Shown here one piece after another: positions 1 to 24,141 of a stretch of 64,000 nucleotides of DNA (its first letter is position 1; every line of letters begins with the position of its first letter). The position numbers and the translations under genes were made by a program. Under the pieces are notes generated by a model that was not told the origin of the DNA, searched no databases, and saw only the letters and a program-made list of their open reading frames with translations. This DNA is from Linanthus parryae (taxonomy: Eukaryota; Streptophyta; Magnoliopsida; Ericales; Polemoniaceae): positions 72,267,491-72,331,490 of the forward strand of contig JALGPY010000003.1 in the NCBI GenBank assembly GCA_023055425.1, read 5' to 3'.

Positions 1-202
1 CAAATTGACAACGAAATAATTTAACAATAATTTTTCATAGATATTTTGTTCAATTATCGAGAAAACATTATTTATTTTTTTGATAACGAAAATAATTTTA
101 AAAAATATTAATCATAATTAAAAACACATATAATAATTATAAAATATTGTAAAGTGTAATTAACATATCCCAAAATTGGATTAATTAGCCACCACCATGG
201 AG

Positions 203-236
<34 letters not shown>

Positions 237-1239
237 CTCATGGGGCTCATGCTTGGAGTTGCTGTGAGGAAGGTCACGAGGACTTAATTAGGGTCTTTTT
301 CCAAGAGAATTATATGCTGTCGGAAAATGACATGGGGATGAATTCGTGAGCTCTCGCCAAATTACCTGTCATAAAGTTTGGAGTTCATCTCCTTCCCCTC
401 GTGTTCTTACATGTTCATAGCAGAAATCTGAAATCATAGAGCTGCCCCAACCAATCCATAGTTCCACTACGTAAAAGATACTCTTCTTGCTTGAGGTAGC
501 TATACTTAAGATATGATCCCTGAGAGAGTATCTGGCCTACTATCGCTACTTTCCCATTGGTCCCACTACTGACCCTTTCTTGAGAAAATCTTATGATGAA
601 AGATAGAGAGATAGTGATTAGTGATTTTGAATGTAAATCTAGTAAACATATGATTTGAGTGGTTCTCCTCATTCATACAAACAATATTTCAAGTCTCTCC
701 AATCAGATTCTTTCCTTGCTTAACCCTTCTTCTTTTCGGACCATACTGACCAAGAGACGCGAGGTTGACAACTGTGATGTAACACCTTGTTACTCACCAT
801 CCGTATGTTAGTTTCCTACTATTCATATCTGTTCCACTAAATGTTTCTAGTTGGTAACTGTTACTAGTAAATACGCTCACAACAATACTATTGCCTTTGG
901 AATGAATTGCTTGGAAGGGTGAACCTACCATTCTTTATGGAATCGTCAGGATATAGGGAATGTCACCACGCGCACACCAAACATTGACACTGGAAAGATA
1001 AAACAAGTGTCCCAACTACATAGACAAGTAATTATGTCCCTACAAGGAAAGAGCTTGGTAAAATTAACCCAATTGCAATCTGTTGGAGACTACACATGCA
1101 GCAGCAGTTAAGCAAACAGACCCCATGTCAGGGAGCATCATACTTAATTTAGCTAGTGGGTCACTAGAAATCAGCAGTACAGCATCAGACATCTCGAAGA
1201 ATAGAGAAAACAATCATGCCACTTCAATTGAAAACTTAC
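1..1239. other. Intron or flank of the release-factor gene, no coding feature
   Basis: Follows the donor site after the GGQ exon (GTAAG, 1239 downward). I looked on the minus strand for the missing release-factor C-terminus and did not find it. Contents are AT-rich DNA (1-170), a long G run (206-236) and unremarkable sequence. No recognisable gene. Confidence 0.6.
206..236 (+). repeat. Uninterrupted run of 31 G
   Basis: A mononucleotide G tract directly after ACCATGGAGGGA. Long G runs are rare in plant genomes and are also a common place for assembly-length errors. Confidence 0.9.
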
Positions 1240-13694
<12,455 letters not shown>

Positions 13695-13839
13695 GCTGTT
13701 TATGCAAGTGTGGGGACTGAGCCGGTATTAGATTTGAACACCACAAGAGCAGAACTGAAGCAAGTACAGTAGTGTTCAAGGTTAAATTTGGGCCTAACTA
13801 GTGATATGTCCCCGTGTGTCCCAGTGTTTCAGCAAAACC
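13695..13839 (-). promoter_or_regulatory. Remaining 5' region of the release-factor gene
   Basis: Only about 145 bp separate the start codon from the poly(A) end of the LINE. I see no clear TATA box here. The pre-insertion upstream DNA continues at 21497 on the other side of the LINE. Confidence 0.45.
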
Positions 13840-13870
13840 TTTTTTTTTTTTTTGAAACAGTCAATTTTGA

Positions 13871-16800
13871 TTAAATAAAAGGGATACAACGATTGATATA
13901 GCGAATTCGATCATGAATGCGCTGTATTTTAGCTCGGTTCACAAACTGAATAGAAATGAAATTAAACAACAAGCTTCCTTGTCGAATGTCTTCAATGATA
14001 GTTCGAATGTTATAATTGTGCATTTCCTTTTGCAGATTGAGAACCGTTGTGAGAGAGTCTGTCAGAATTTGAACATCCTTATAACCATATGATAAGAGCC
14101 AACGCATAGCCTTGGAAATACCGATGGTTTCAGCAAGAAGTGGAGAATCTGCTTTGAATCTGTAATAACCATCCTCCTTATGCTGATGAACACGCATCCA
14201 TGCTGCAGTACTTGAGCCATCTTTAAACCAAGAGGCATCGACCATAATTTGGGTGTTTTCCCCGCCATTGTTTCCACAATTCCATTCCACTGTTGGTGAA
14301 AAACCAGAGCAAATAGCTGATGCTGAAGTGGTTGGGTGAGGAGGAACCCGATACTGAGAAGCTAAATTCAGATGACCAAGGGTTACAGCTATGGGGGTAA
14401 CAGAAAGATTATGATCCATTACCACTTCATTGCGATGCAACCAGATTTGTCGCAGAGTGAGGAGGAAAAAGATCCTATCCTCGGAACAAGGTAAAGAAAA
14501 GAAGAGAAAACTGATAGTGTCAGTGAAATTAGGCGACAGGCCAGAATGAATATTTAGCCCCAACTGGGAGCCAAACCAGATAGCTCGCGAGGACGAGCAG
14601 AAGAAGAAACAATGAAAAAGGGATTCGTCTGCGGTTTTACAGCGAGGACAAGTGATTGTCTCAATAGGACAGTTGCGATGCTTGAGAACCAGGAAGACAG
14701 GTAAGGCGTTTGATAACAATTTCCAGAAAAAAGAGCAAACTTTGGGGAGCGGCTTTAGTCTTCTGATTTCTTTCCAAAGTGTGAGAGCGGAGAGGTTCAT
14801 GTATGGACTTGAGAGATCCGTGGCTGATTTGAGGTAAAGATAGCCGGATTTGACTGAATAGATACCATTCGTATTGAGGGACCAAACCAGTTTGTCAGAT
14901 TGTGCCGTCGTAGGAATATAAATCCGGTTGATTTCCGCGTAAGATGAGGCCCGTAGAATTGCCGAAGAAGATTGACCTTCCAGGAATAGGAGTTGTGGTC
15001 AATGAAATGCCCAATGGTAAGGTTTGGATAGTATTGTTGTAGAGAACAAGGGAGAGTGAAATGCGAATTGGGAATCCAACGATCTAGAAAAGGATCAATA
15101 AGATGCCTCGAACCAATGACCCAAGACATTTTCTTCTTTAATAAGGATTGACCCCACATAATACTCTTCCAACCCCACGAAGATGTAGATGGCGCATTTG
15201 TGTGAAGAAAATGTTTGCCTTTGCAATACTTTGCGCCAAGCACCCATGATAACAGACTTTGAGGATTGTCTAGAATTCCGAATGCCGTTTTTGCCAAAAG
15301 TGCTTGGTTTTGAAGCTGTAAATTGCGGAAACCAAGAACACCCTCCGTTAGGGGTTTGCATAGGACTGACCATTTTCGCCATCTAATACCTTTTCTACTC
15401 CCATTGGCCCATGGAAATTTGGTAATAAGACTCTTAATTTTTGTGAAAAAATAAATTGGAGCTTTAAAAATCGATAATAAGTGCGAATGGCCAGCAGCGT
15501 GGATTTAACAAGCGTGCATTTACCCGCAAATGAAAGAATATGAATCCGCCAATTATGAAGAGCTTGTTGAAACTGCGAGAAAATACCTTCAAAGATTTCT
15601 TTTTTAGAGAGCGTGAAGTCCATGATACTACCAAGATATTTGCTGGGATGGGGAGCAAGATTGATATCCAAGACCACCCTCCGTTAGGGGTTTGCATAGG
15701 ACTGACCATTTTCGCCATCTAATACCTTTGCTACTCCCATTGGCCCATAGAAATTTGGTAATAAGACTCTTAATTTTTGTGAAAAAATAAATTAGAGCTT
15801 TAAAAACCGATAATAAGTAAGTGGGAATGGCCAGCAGCGTGGATTTAACAAGCGTGCATTTACCCGCAAATGAAAGAATATGAATCCGCCAATTATAAAG
15901 AGCTTGTTGAAACCGCGAGAAAATACCTTCAAAGATTTCTTTTTTGGAGAGCGTGAAGTCCATGATACTACCAAGATATTTGCTGGGATGGGGAGCAAGA
16001 TTGATATCCAAAATCTGACTGAGGTTGTGAGCATCCACCGCAGTCATGCTGGGACTGATAATGAGCTCAGATTTCTGGAAATTGATACGTTGTCCCGTTT
16101 GATTGCAAAAAGATTCTAAATCCCACTTAACTGTCCAAGCCCGGGACAAATCAAAGTGCTGAAAGATAAAAGTATCATCGGAAAACAGCAAGTGACTCAC
16201 CGAGGGAGACGATGGGGAGATCTTGACACCTTTCATACCTCTATTATCCTCCAAAAAATAAAGAAGTCTAGAGAAAGCTTCTTGAACAATAATGAACAAA
16301 AACGGTGATAATGGATCACCTTGTCTGATGCCGGCCGTGGGAGAAAAAAATTCCGATGGTTCGCCGTTGACAATGATTGCTGACGAAACGGTGGAGATGC
16401 AAGACATAACCATCTCAACAAACCAAACGCCAAAATTCATTTGAGTAAGACAATCACGGATAAACTGCCAAGAAATTCTGTCAAAGGCCTTATTCATGTC
16501 AAGCTTCAGGCCAAAGAAAGAACTCTTAACACTCTTTCGATGCTGAATAAAGTGCAGAAGCTCATGAGCAAGAAGGATATTATTCGTGATTAGCCTACCT
16601 TTGATAAAAGCATTTTGATGCTCCGAGATCAGACCGGGAATGACTGATTTTAACCTGTTGGCCAGTACTTTAGAAATAATCTTATAAATGGAGTTACAAA
16701 GAGTGATTGGCCGGAAATCAGAGGCAGTGAGAGGATTTGGAATTTTCGCCAATAGGGTGATGAAAGTTCTATTGCATTCTTTGAGAATATGCCCAGATGA

Positions 16801-18272
16801 TAAGGTGTGCCTCACAACCGCTGTGATATGATGATCACGCGAATCCCATTGAGACTGATATAATTCCATGATAATACCATCCGGCCCCGGCGATTTAAGT
16901 TTGCCAAACTCAAACACTGCGTCTTTAATTTCTTCCGAGGAGAAGGGTGCTTCCAATTCCAGTTTTTGGGCCGGTGTAAGCTTTCGTGAGATCAATGAGG
17001 GAATTGAAAGACCTGAGAGGATTTGTGGCAGGCGGGACCAGCTGATGGGGGCAGAGCAAATCCTTGAAATGATTCTTCATGTGGGCTACAATACTCTCTT
17101 GAGTGACAAGAAACGCCCATCCGACGTCAGAATACCACTAATGACTTTTCTGTTCTGACGAATTGTTGCTGCCAAGTGAAAATAACGAGTATTACGATCT
17201 CCATGCAACAACCAATTCTGTTTTGCACGGTGCTTCCAGAAGATTTCTTGATTAAGCAAAGCTTTGTCGTAATATCGTTGAAGGGAAACATCTTGGGAGA
17301 CTAATTTGTGGTATTCGTTCGAGGTGGTAGAGACACAAGTGGCTATACGCTGTTGAACAATAGCCCACTTGAATCTGTTTCACACATAACGACGGATTTT
17401 GGGCTGAGGAAGAATGCCAATTAATCAAGTGTTTCATGACTATTTCTTGACGTCGCATGAGTTGAAAAATAGGCGAACCATCAAGGGCAAGGTTTAGAAC
17501 CTTTTGATTAATACTTTGCGCAGTCGGATGAGAAAGCCAGAAAGATTTCATGCATTTTGGACGTCTACTTTTGATAACAATACCAGATGTGTCCAAAATA
17601 AATGGACTGTGATCGGATCTTTGGATAGGTAAGGTAGTAGCAATGGCGTTAGGAAAAAGAAAGAGCCATTCTTGCGTAACAAAAATTTTGTCAAGGCGCT
17701 CATAAGTGCGGCGGTAACCATGGCGATTGTTAGTCCAGGTGTAGAAAACGCCATGATTAACCAACTCAAATAAATAATTGTCAAGAAGGAAGTTTTCAAA
17801 ATGTTCCATACCTGCACTTTTCCTGTTACTGCTACTAATTTTTGCTGAGTTGCTTGAAATTTGATTGAAATCTCCCAAAATAACATAAGGAAGCAAGCAG
17901 GAGTCGAGGTGCTCTTGAAGTTCACCCAAGATCGCAGCTATATGTGCTGCTGTTGGATGACCATAAAACAGAAACAGAGCCCACTTATAACTATTTGCTT
18001 CCACAATTTCCATTTGAAGGAACCAAGAGCTACAAAAAACCGGTAGAATACTAACATTTATGTTCCAAGCCGAGAGCAACCCCCCTTTGGAACCATCAGC
18101 GTCTGAGCCATGGCAAAAAGGAAAACCAAGCGAAGTAGATAAACTGTCAACATTTTTTTTTAGTTTCTGACAAAAGAAGGAGGTCATTCTTATTATCGTA
18201 ACAAAGACCCCTTAAAGCTTGAATTGTCAAGGGGTGTCCAGGACCTCGACAATTCCAACAGAGGAGTTTCAT
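13871..18272 (-). pseudogene. LINE ORF2: AP endonuclease, reverse transcriptase, RNase H
   Basis: Makes the nick and copies LINE RNA at the target. ATG 18272 starts MKLLCWNCRG, the usual L1 endonuclease beginning, but a frameshift in an A run (about 18150) follows. The endonuclease continues to about 17252 with GDFNQI and RSDHSPF. RT (about 16995-15628) has KLDMNKAFD, the IRQGDPLSP box and FSDD as the catalytic pair, so both Asp remain. A 336-bp tandem duplication lies in the region after RT. The 3' part (14800-13871) has a zinc-finger-like zf-RVT region and an RNase H-like domain with VDASW, an AETIG Glu and TDSLTT. Several frame changes break it. Confidence 0.85.
15339..16014. repeat. About 336-bp tandem duplication inside LINE ORF2
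   Basis: Copy A 15339-15674 and copy B 15675-16014 both start CACCCTCCGTTAGGGG and run through the same post-RT coding sequence. They differ by point changes and a 4-bp indel. Copy B carries the frame that continues from RT; copy A repeats it. Confidence 0.85.
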
Positions 18273-20418
18273 TGCGATGGCGGAGATTGTGTCACAATAT
18301 CCACCTTTGTGATAGCATCTTCCATTTCAAGCTGACAGTAATACCAGATGGTGTTCAAAACATAGTCCGCTTCAAAATTAACCCAGATTCGTTGTTCTTC
18401 TGCAAAAGCCTCTGCTGATGCCTGAAAAGCCAAAGTAGACCACCCCTTGATGTTCGAAGCAGGCAAAAATACTCTTTTCTTTGGTGTTAGAACTTCATCG
18501 GGCCAAGTTACCGGAGATGGCGTTCTCTTAGCAGCAGGGGAGACTTGAGGGGAGGCCGGCGAAACACTGGATTTGTCTCCTGATTGATCCTCTCTTTCAA
18601 AACGTTTGCTGGGTCCAACTTCACGAGAAAAACGCCAAGACCTTCTTCTGGCACCATGAGAAGCAGAGGGGAATCTACAGTCCTCATCATCACTACTATC
18701 GGAGGAAATTTCCGGCTCCTCTTCCAGTTTCTCTTTACCTTTACCATCCGGATGAATAATCGGCGGAGGGGGGGATCCATTCTGGGCTCTGAAATTCTCA
18801 CCGGGGGGAGAGATGAAGAAGGAGCAGAGGTGAGTGCAGGAGGAGGAGTAATGAAGGCCTCAGCTAGGGCATCAAACTCAGCAGAAAAGGCTTCAAATTG
18901 ATCAAAGTCGTCTTGGATTAGATTAGGAGCATGCAGCCCAAAAGAACTCATGAATTCTGCCCACATTTTTTTTGGGCTTCTAACTCTTCAATAGATGGGA
19001 TGTAGTTTGGGTTGAGGAGATCCGCAAAGAAATCTGTGTGGGCCAAAGGCCCAGACCGAATGGCTTGTAGCAACGCTTCAAAGTTGAAAGGGCCTGGACT
19101 GGTAGCATTAATGGTACGGCCCATTGGGTTTGTTGAAACTGGAGCGGGCCGGGTAGGATCCGGTACAGTAGGAGCCGGGTTGGGTAAAACGGGTTCTGGG
19201 TCCGGGTTTGGAATATGGATCTGATTCGGGTTGAGTGGGTTGGGAATGTCGTCGAGCTCCCAATCAGGCTCTTCCCAGGCTTGTTCATGAAGATGTATGA
19301 AGGCATCAATGTTGAGAGACGGTGGAGTTGGAGGAGAAGTTATCATTTGTGCAGGTTGATTAAGGGTATGGGGTGGAGAGGTTAGCAATATGAGAGGGTC
19401 GCATGTATGGGGGAGGAGGAGGAGGGTAAATATGGCGTCTTTCTGCGAGGACAATGGGAGCAGGACGAGATCGAGGTTGCCTTGGCGTTTGACGAATCCT
19501 TGAAGCATACATGCTAACTTCTGGCTCCACAAGAATACGAGCATTGAATCTGTCTGCCAAGTATTGAATTCTTTGTTCAATTCTGGTGGCTGCAAAACTA
19601 GGGTTGGTCCGGCAGTGCCTCATTTTGTGACCCATGACACCGCATGCAAGATAGATCCGATAAACCCATTCAGGTTTACAATCAATCCAGATTGGCTTGC
19701 CCTCATGATCCAAAACATAGAAACCCGCCAAAATAGGTTCTTCTGGAGGAACCCAAACTTGAACCCTAAGAGATCTATTGGTACGGGATGAAGCATACTC
19801 CATATCAATACGTTGAGGGAGACCCAAAAGAGAGGCGAAGAGACCCCCAGCTGATTGATTGAAAAACCGTAACGGGACACCATGGAGTTTCACCCAAATC
19901 AGAACCTCTGGGATGACCAGATGTTGAATAGCAACGTCTGGATTCCAATGCTCTACAGAGAGGAGAGCTCCCTGTAAGGCATACAGACCACCCGAAAGCA
20001 CTGCAAGTAGTTCATCATAATTATCAAAGTGAAGAACATAGAGACTATTATACCTGCTCACCACTTGAATACCGAAGGTTGGCTGCCAGATTGTTCGCAC
20101 CATATCAAGCACTTGACCTTCTGAGAAAGTGCGGTAATATTGAATTGAAAGAACCAAATTTTGGTGATAGGTAGGTGTGGCTTGATTTAAAACAAAATCA
20201 GGAGTTATGAGTTCAACTCCTTGTCTCTGCCTATCCGTGGGACGGTTGGGTAGGTCCCTCATACGTTGAATAGGTTGGACGTAATTAAAGGGACGGAGAG
20301 ACTCATTGGGATTTTGAGGTGGAAGGGGCGAGTAATTGTCAAAAGGATCTGGTGGTGGAGAATCCTCTGGTGGCGGAGTCACCATGGTAGCCGAAGAAGA
20401 AGAAGTTTGAGCAAGCAA
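18269..20418 (-). pseudogene. LINE ORF1 (nucleic-acid-binding, DUF4283/zinc-knuckle type)
   Basis: The RNA-binding, particle-forming protein of the LINE. From 20418 a 352-codon open stretch has a Pro-rich N-terminus, a DUF4283-like middle and a zinc-knuckle region ending GHKMRHC. The knuckle lacks its first Cys (Tyr in YLACG, where the family usually has C-x2-C). Reading then moves through at least two further frames: about 19360-18948 with Pro/Asn-rich sequence, and 18966-18508 with acidic/Ser-rich sequence. The last frame ends in a stop at 18271-18269 that overlaps the ORF2 ATG as ATGA. Start chosen as the first Met of the long frame. Frameshifts make it non-functional. Confidence 0.75.
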
Positions 20419-20716
20419 TAGATGTTTGTGTTTAAGGGAGATAAGAGGAGAAGATTTGTTTTTTTGAAAATGATATGAAGCTTGGTGATGGCAAACACCA
20501 ATGTTAGCCGGAGATTTATATCTCCTAAATTTGTCTTACCATCCGGAGATTTCATTATTGATCTCGGGAATCCGAGAGAATGATTGACTTTCTGCTGGCG
20601 ATTAAGCGTGCTGCAGTGAAGAAATCCCACTCACCTTCAGGGAGGAAGACGAAGCGTACTCTCTTGGAACTGTGAGAGGAGAGAATTGCCGGAAAAGATC
20701 CTACCCTGACGGTGAA

Positions 20717-21281
20717 TGTAACACCCGTGGATTACTGTCCCAACAACTTCTTTACCCGTACCACCGGATAAAAATGCTTAAGCCTTGAAGGTGCTAGTAG
20801 TAATCCACAAGGTTTACCATATACCAGATTTCGAACTCACAAATCTCCAATGTGGGACAAATATCACAATCCTCCAACCATATATACATCTACTCCACAT
20901 TATCAATCCACAATCTCTCGATTTGGGACGGGATATTACAATCCCCCCACCTTATATACTCGACGTCCTCGTCGAGTGTGCCCAGTCACGTATCCCCTTG
21001 GCTGGCGGCGAACCGCCACGGAGCCCTTGCGGGACCAGGGTTGGCTCTGATACCATTTGTAACACCCGTGGATTACTGTCCCAACAACTTCTTTACCCGT
21101 ACCACCGGATAAAAATGCTTAAGCCTTGAAGGTGCTAGTAGTAATCCACAAGGTTTACCATATATCAGATTTCGAACTCACAAATCTCCAATGTGGGACA
21201 AATATCACAATCCCCCAACCATATATACATCTACTCCACATTATCAATCCACAATCTCTCGATGTGGGACGGGATATTACA
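20717..21281 (-). mobile_element. TRIM, 224-bp LTRs, inserted in the LINE 5' region
   Basis: LTRs 20717-20940 and 21058-21281 (TGTAACACCC ... GGGATATTACA) are nearly identical. The 117-bp interior, read on the minus strand, starts with the primer site AATGGTATCAGAGCC next to the right LTR and ends in the polypurine tract GGTGGGGGGATTG. GTGAA at 20712-20716 and 21282-21286 is the target-site duplication. No coding capacity. Confidence 0.9.
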
Positions 21282-21504
21282 GTGAAGATAGGGTATGATT
21301 ACATATCTACCCTCTTACTCAGCGAGGAGGTCCTGGGAAACGAGGAGCTGCACCCTAATGACTTCCGGCGGATTGTTTTCCGATGAAACCTTGAGAAACG
21401 GAAAGAGAACACCACTAACCAGGCGTCTCGGGGAAGGAGAGAAGAGAGCTCTCAAGTTTTTAGAGAGAGAAAAGCCATTGTAAATTCTCTGCTTGTGCAA
21501 AACC

Positions 21505-22340
21505 TCAAGAATGCAACCAATCTTATTCCGTCTTTTATGAATTTTTCACGTTATTGGCCTTGTCGAAGCCGAGTAAAACAGAGGAAACCCCCACTTGAAA
21601 ACAAATACAAAACTCGACTTGTTTAGAAACTGACAGACGACGGTACTAGTGTCGGTTCTTTGAATTGAAACCGACACTGGTACGGTCGGTTTTAAACTTT
21701 TTCAAGTCAGACATAAAATTGAGCTTGGTAAAATCGGTTCTTAAGAACCGATGGTGCTAACGTCGATTCAAAGCAGTAAAACCTACATTGATAAAGTCGG
21801 TTATAGTAAAATTCTAACACTTTTTTCCAGGTTCTCAGAAACTCCCTTTCCAAACAGCAAAAGAACATTTTATATCACACATCAGCTCCAAGACACAACT
21901 AAATTTTTCAAAAAAGCATGCATCTTTAAAATATATTCAAAAGATTCAAATGTTAACCGCTTTGATCCAAAATAAAAGTGTTTGATTCATAATACATCAT
22001 CACACACCTCATCACATCAACCTACGAACGATGTACCCCCTTTGTGTGGTTTGTGCGCCTTTTACTTAGCTGCGGGGCAACGTCCTCCTATCTTAGCTTC
22101 CGTTTCTTCGGGATCTTCTTGCACACCAGTTTCATGGGAGGGGTTCCTCTTGGCAACGGCGGTAATGCGTCACAGATTGATTCTTGAGTTACTTGCATGA
22201 CTTGGGACATATTCTCCGTCGTCTATGAGAGATCTATCGTGAGATGGAATGTTGGTGAGCCACTCATCCCTACATCACCACAAGTAGTTAAAATACAATA
22301 TTGTAGGTAAAAAAAAATTAAAAAAAAAAATACATCAAAT
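21505..22340. other. Intergenic; hairpin and possible PMD-gene 3' end
   Basis: Contains an inverted repeat (21641-21686) and, at about 22010-22290 on the minus strand, coding-like sequence with acid- and Lys-rich stretches interrupted by stops. This could be the 3' exon of the PMD fragment to its right. Nothing firm. Confidence 0.35.
21641..21686. repeat. Imperfect hairpin, 19-bp arms
   Basis: CGGTACTAGTGTCGGTTCT (21641-21659) pairs with AAACCGACACTGGTACGGT (21668-21686) with few mismatches. A smaller one, GGTTCTTAAGAACC, follows at about 21736. The CCGACACT core is shared with the hairpin at 4282-4329. Confidence 0.7.
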
Positions 22341-22342
22341 TA

Positions 22343-23339
22343 TTATAATGACATACCCTCAGCATGCGTGATGGCAGTGGTTGGTGGTGGTGGAGTGGAT
22401 GTGGTGGTAGGTGGTGGTGGAGGTGGTGGTGCTGGAGTGGTTGTGGTTGCGATGATAGGTTTAGGTGGAGTGGATGTGGTGGTAGGCGGTGGTGGTGGTG
22501 GTGGTGGGATAGTGGAACCCCTAACATGTGGTGGCGGTGCACTAGATGTGGCAGCGATGTCGTAGTCTGACTCATCAATTAGGGACTCCACGACCGGACC
22601 TGTCACCACTGTACCTAAGGCACGCCCGCGCATCTTAAGCGTGGGACGGTGTAGCGTGATTGTAGAAGCTGCAGTCGTGAGCCCACTGCTGGAAGGAGCA
22701 TCATGATGGGTGCATGCTACCTGTTCGGCTTGCATCACATCAATTCCCACAGTTTGCGCAGCCGCAGACCTGCAAATCTCTCCTACTTCCATCCAGGCAA
22801 CCTGGTGTACCAAAATATGGTGTACTATCAAATAACCCTCCGCTATGCGCTAAACCATCTGTAGTTCCTGGACCTGGAAAATGTAAAATAGTTTATAATC
22901 AAGCAATCATAGATATAATTAATCAATTAACTTAATGAAAGAAAATATGTAGTTGACTGGCTATACAAGAAGAGTATGATGCGCTCCGACAGTAGCAAAA
23001 CCAACACTACTGGCTGGAGGGGTTGGTGGATGTATCAGCACTCGTGTCACCCTCATGTACAACTCCATGTACGGATCTGTTGCATGCATAGGACCTATGA
23101 CCGGTGGGGCTTTCACAACACTGTTCTGCTTGTCGTTCAAATGGCCAATATAAGGTGCATGCTTTGAAACCCAGCCTTGATTGGCTCTCCCATGCTTGTC
23201 CACCCTGTGCAACTCAATGTTGCTATCACGTATGAGGGGTGGTTGTTGTTGCATGCCAAATTGACGTATAACTCCATCTGGGAAGTCGTGCTCTACAAGA
23301 GAGGCCCACGAGCCTTTTTTGGTGTATAGGGATGTCCAA
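22343..23339 (-). pseudogene. Plant-mobile-domain (PMD) protein gene fragment with Pro-rich tail
   Basis: Minus-strand coding from about 23339 reads FPDGVIRQFGMQQ..., ELHRVDKHGRANQGW and YMELYMRVTRVLIHPP. This order resembles the C-terminal half of PMD proteins of the MAIL/'phosphatase 7 long form' type known from plant TEs. A second segment (22831-22343) has a helical part (GEICRSAAAQTVG) followed by a tail of Pro/Thr blocks encoded by GGT/GGA-type triplet repeats on the plus strand. An intron probably lies between them. I find no upstream PMD exons between 23340 and 24900, so it is a fragment. Function unknown; family assignment from memory of the pattern. Confidence 0.45.
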
Positions 23340-24140
23340 AAACTTTGCTTAAAAATTCTACAATTCCAGATGTTTTAATTAGTTTGTAATGCCTTATGGG
23401 TTAGGAAAGAGAGTCACATAGCGAGCAAAACTATGATTCTAATTAGATTTTTTTGGATAAGCTGCTAGATCCTAAAATCTAGGTTAAGCATGTGGAGGAT
23501 TCTACTTCTAGGATAAAATCTAGAGTTTTGGTTCCACCAAGTATGTGATATGATGCAAAAATTATGTAATATGATCCACCCAAAGTCAAAATTTGGTCAC
23601 TCCTTATTTGAGTTGGCGATTTTGCTATTTTGTTTATAAAATTTACATTTTAAATGCAATAAATTATTAAAAAGACAAAAACTAAATAAAATAAAATTTA
23701 AGCTAAAATAACTTCTAGAAACATGCTATCGAGAAAATAAAAAAGGTGAGTATTTTCTTAAGTTGATTCTTGGAAAAATCTATCTTTTTAATGCACGATA
23801 AATATTTTCATTTATCATTTTCATAAACCTCCTTCTTTGAGTTGAAAATATTCAAATGAGAAGGGAAATAAACCATTTTGTGATCAATCATGTAAAATTT
23901 AGAAGAACTTTTAAATATAAACAATTTTCACAAAGAGATGGAGTGTACAAAATATTTATCCAAAATAATGCACATGCAAGGAATTCACACAAATATTTAA
24001 TATGTGGTTGGTTAAAGCAAACCATATGAGAGGACATTATAGGTTTCTATAATGTTGTCATCGACATTATAAGAATATCAACATTAATATTGTCATCCAA
24101 AGGCTCACCATGCACTTTATATGCACTTCAGAAGGTCTAT
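23340..24140. other. AT-rich intergenic sequence
   Basis: No reading frame, repeat or RNA gene that I can support. Confidence 0.5.
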
Positions 24141-24141
24141 C

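Larger units (their letters stand above)
13840..21496 (-). mobile_element. L1-type LINE, full length but decayed
   Basis: The 3' poly(A) tail appears as 14 T at 13840-13853. Then come ORF2 and ORF1, both on the minus strand, and a GC-moderate 5' leader up to about 21496. The octamer GCAAAACC occurs directly before the T run (13832-13839) and again at 21497-21504, a plausible short target-site duplication. A TRIM (20717-21281) sits in the 5' region; without it the LINE is about 7.1 kb, normal for a full-length plant L1. ORF1 and ORF2 carry frameshifts and an internal duplication, so it is inactive. The 5' boundary depends on the 8-bp TSD only. Confidence 0.8.

Noticed and set aside
22364..22570. 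Plus-strand Gly/Trp-rich frames
   Set aside because: Triplet-repeat DNA encoding the Pro-rich tail on the other strand.
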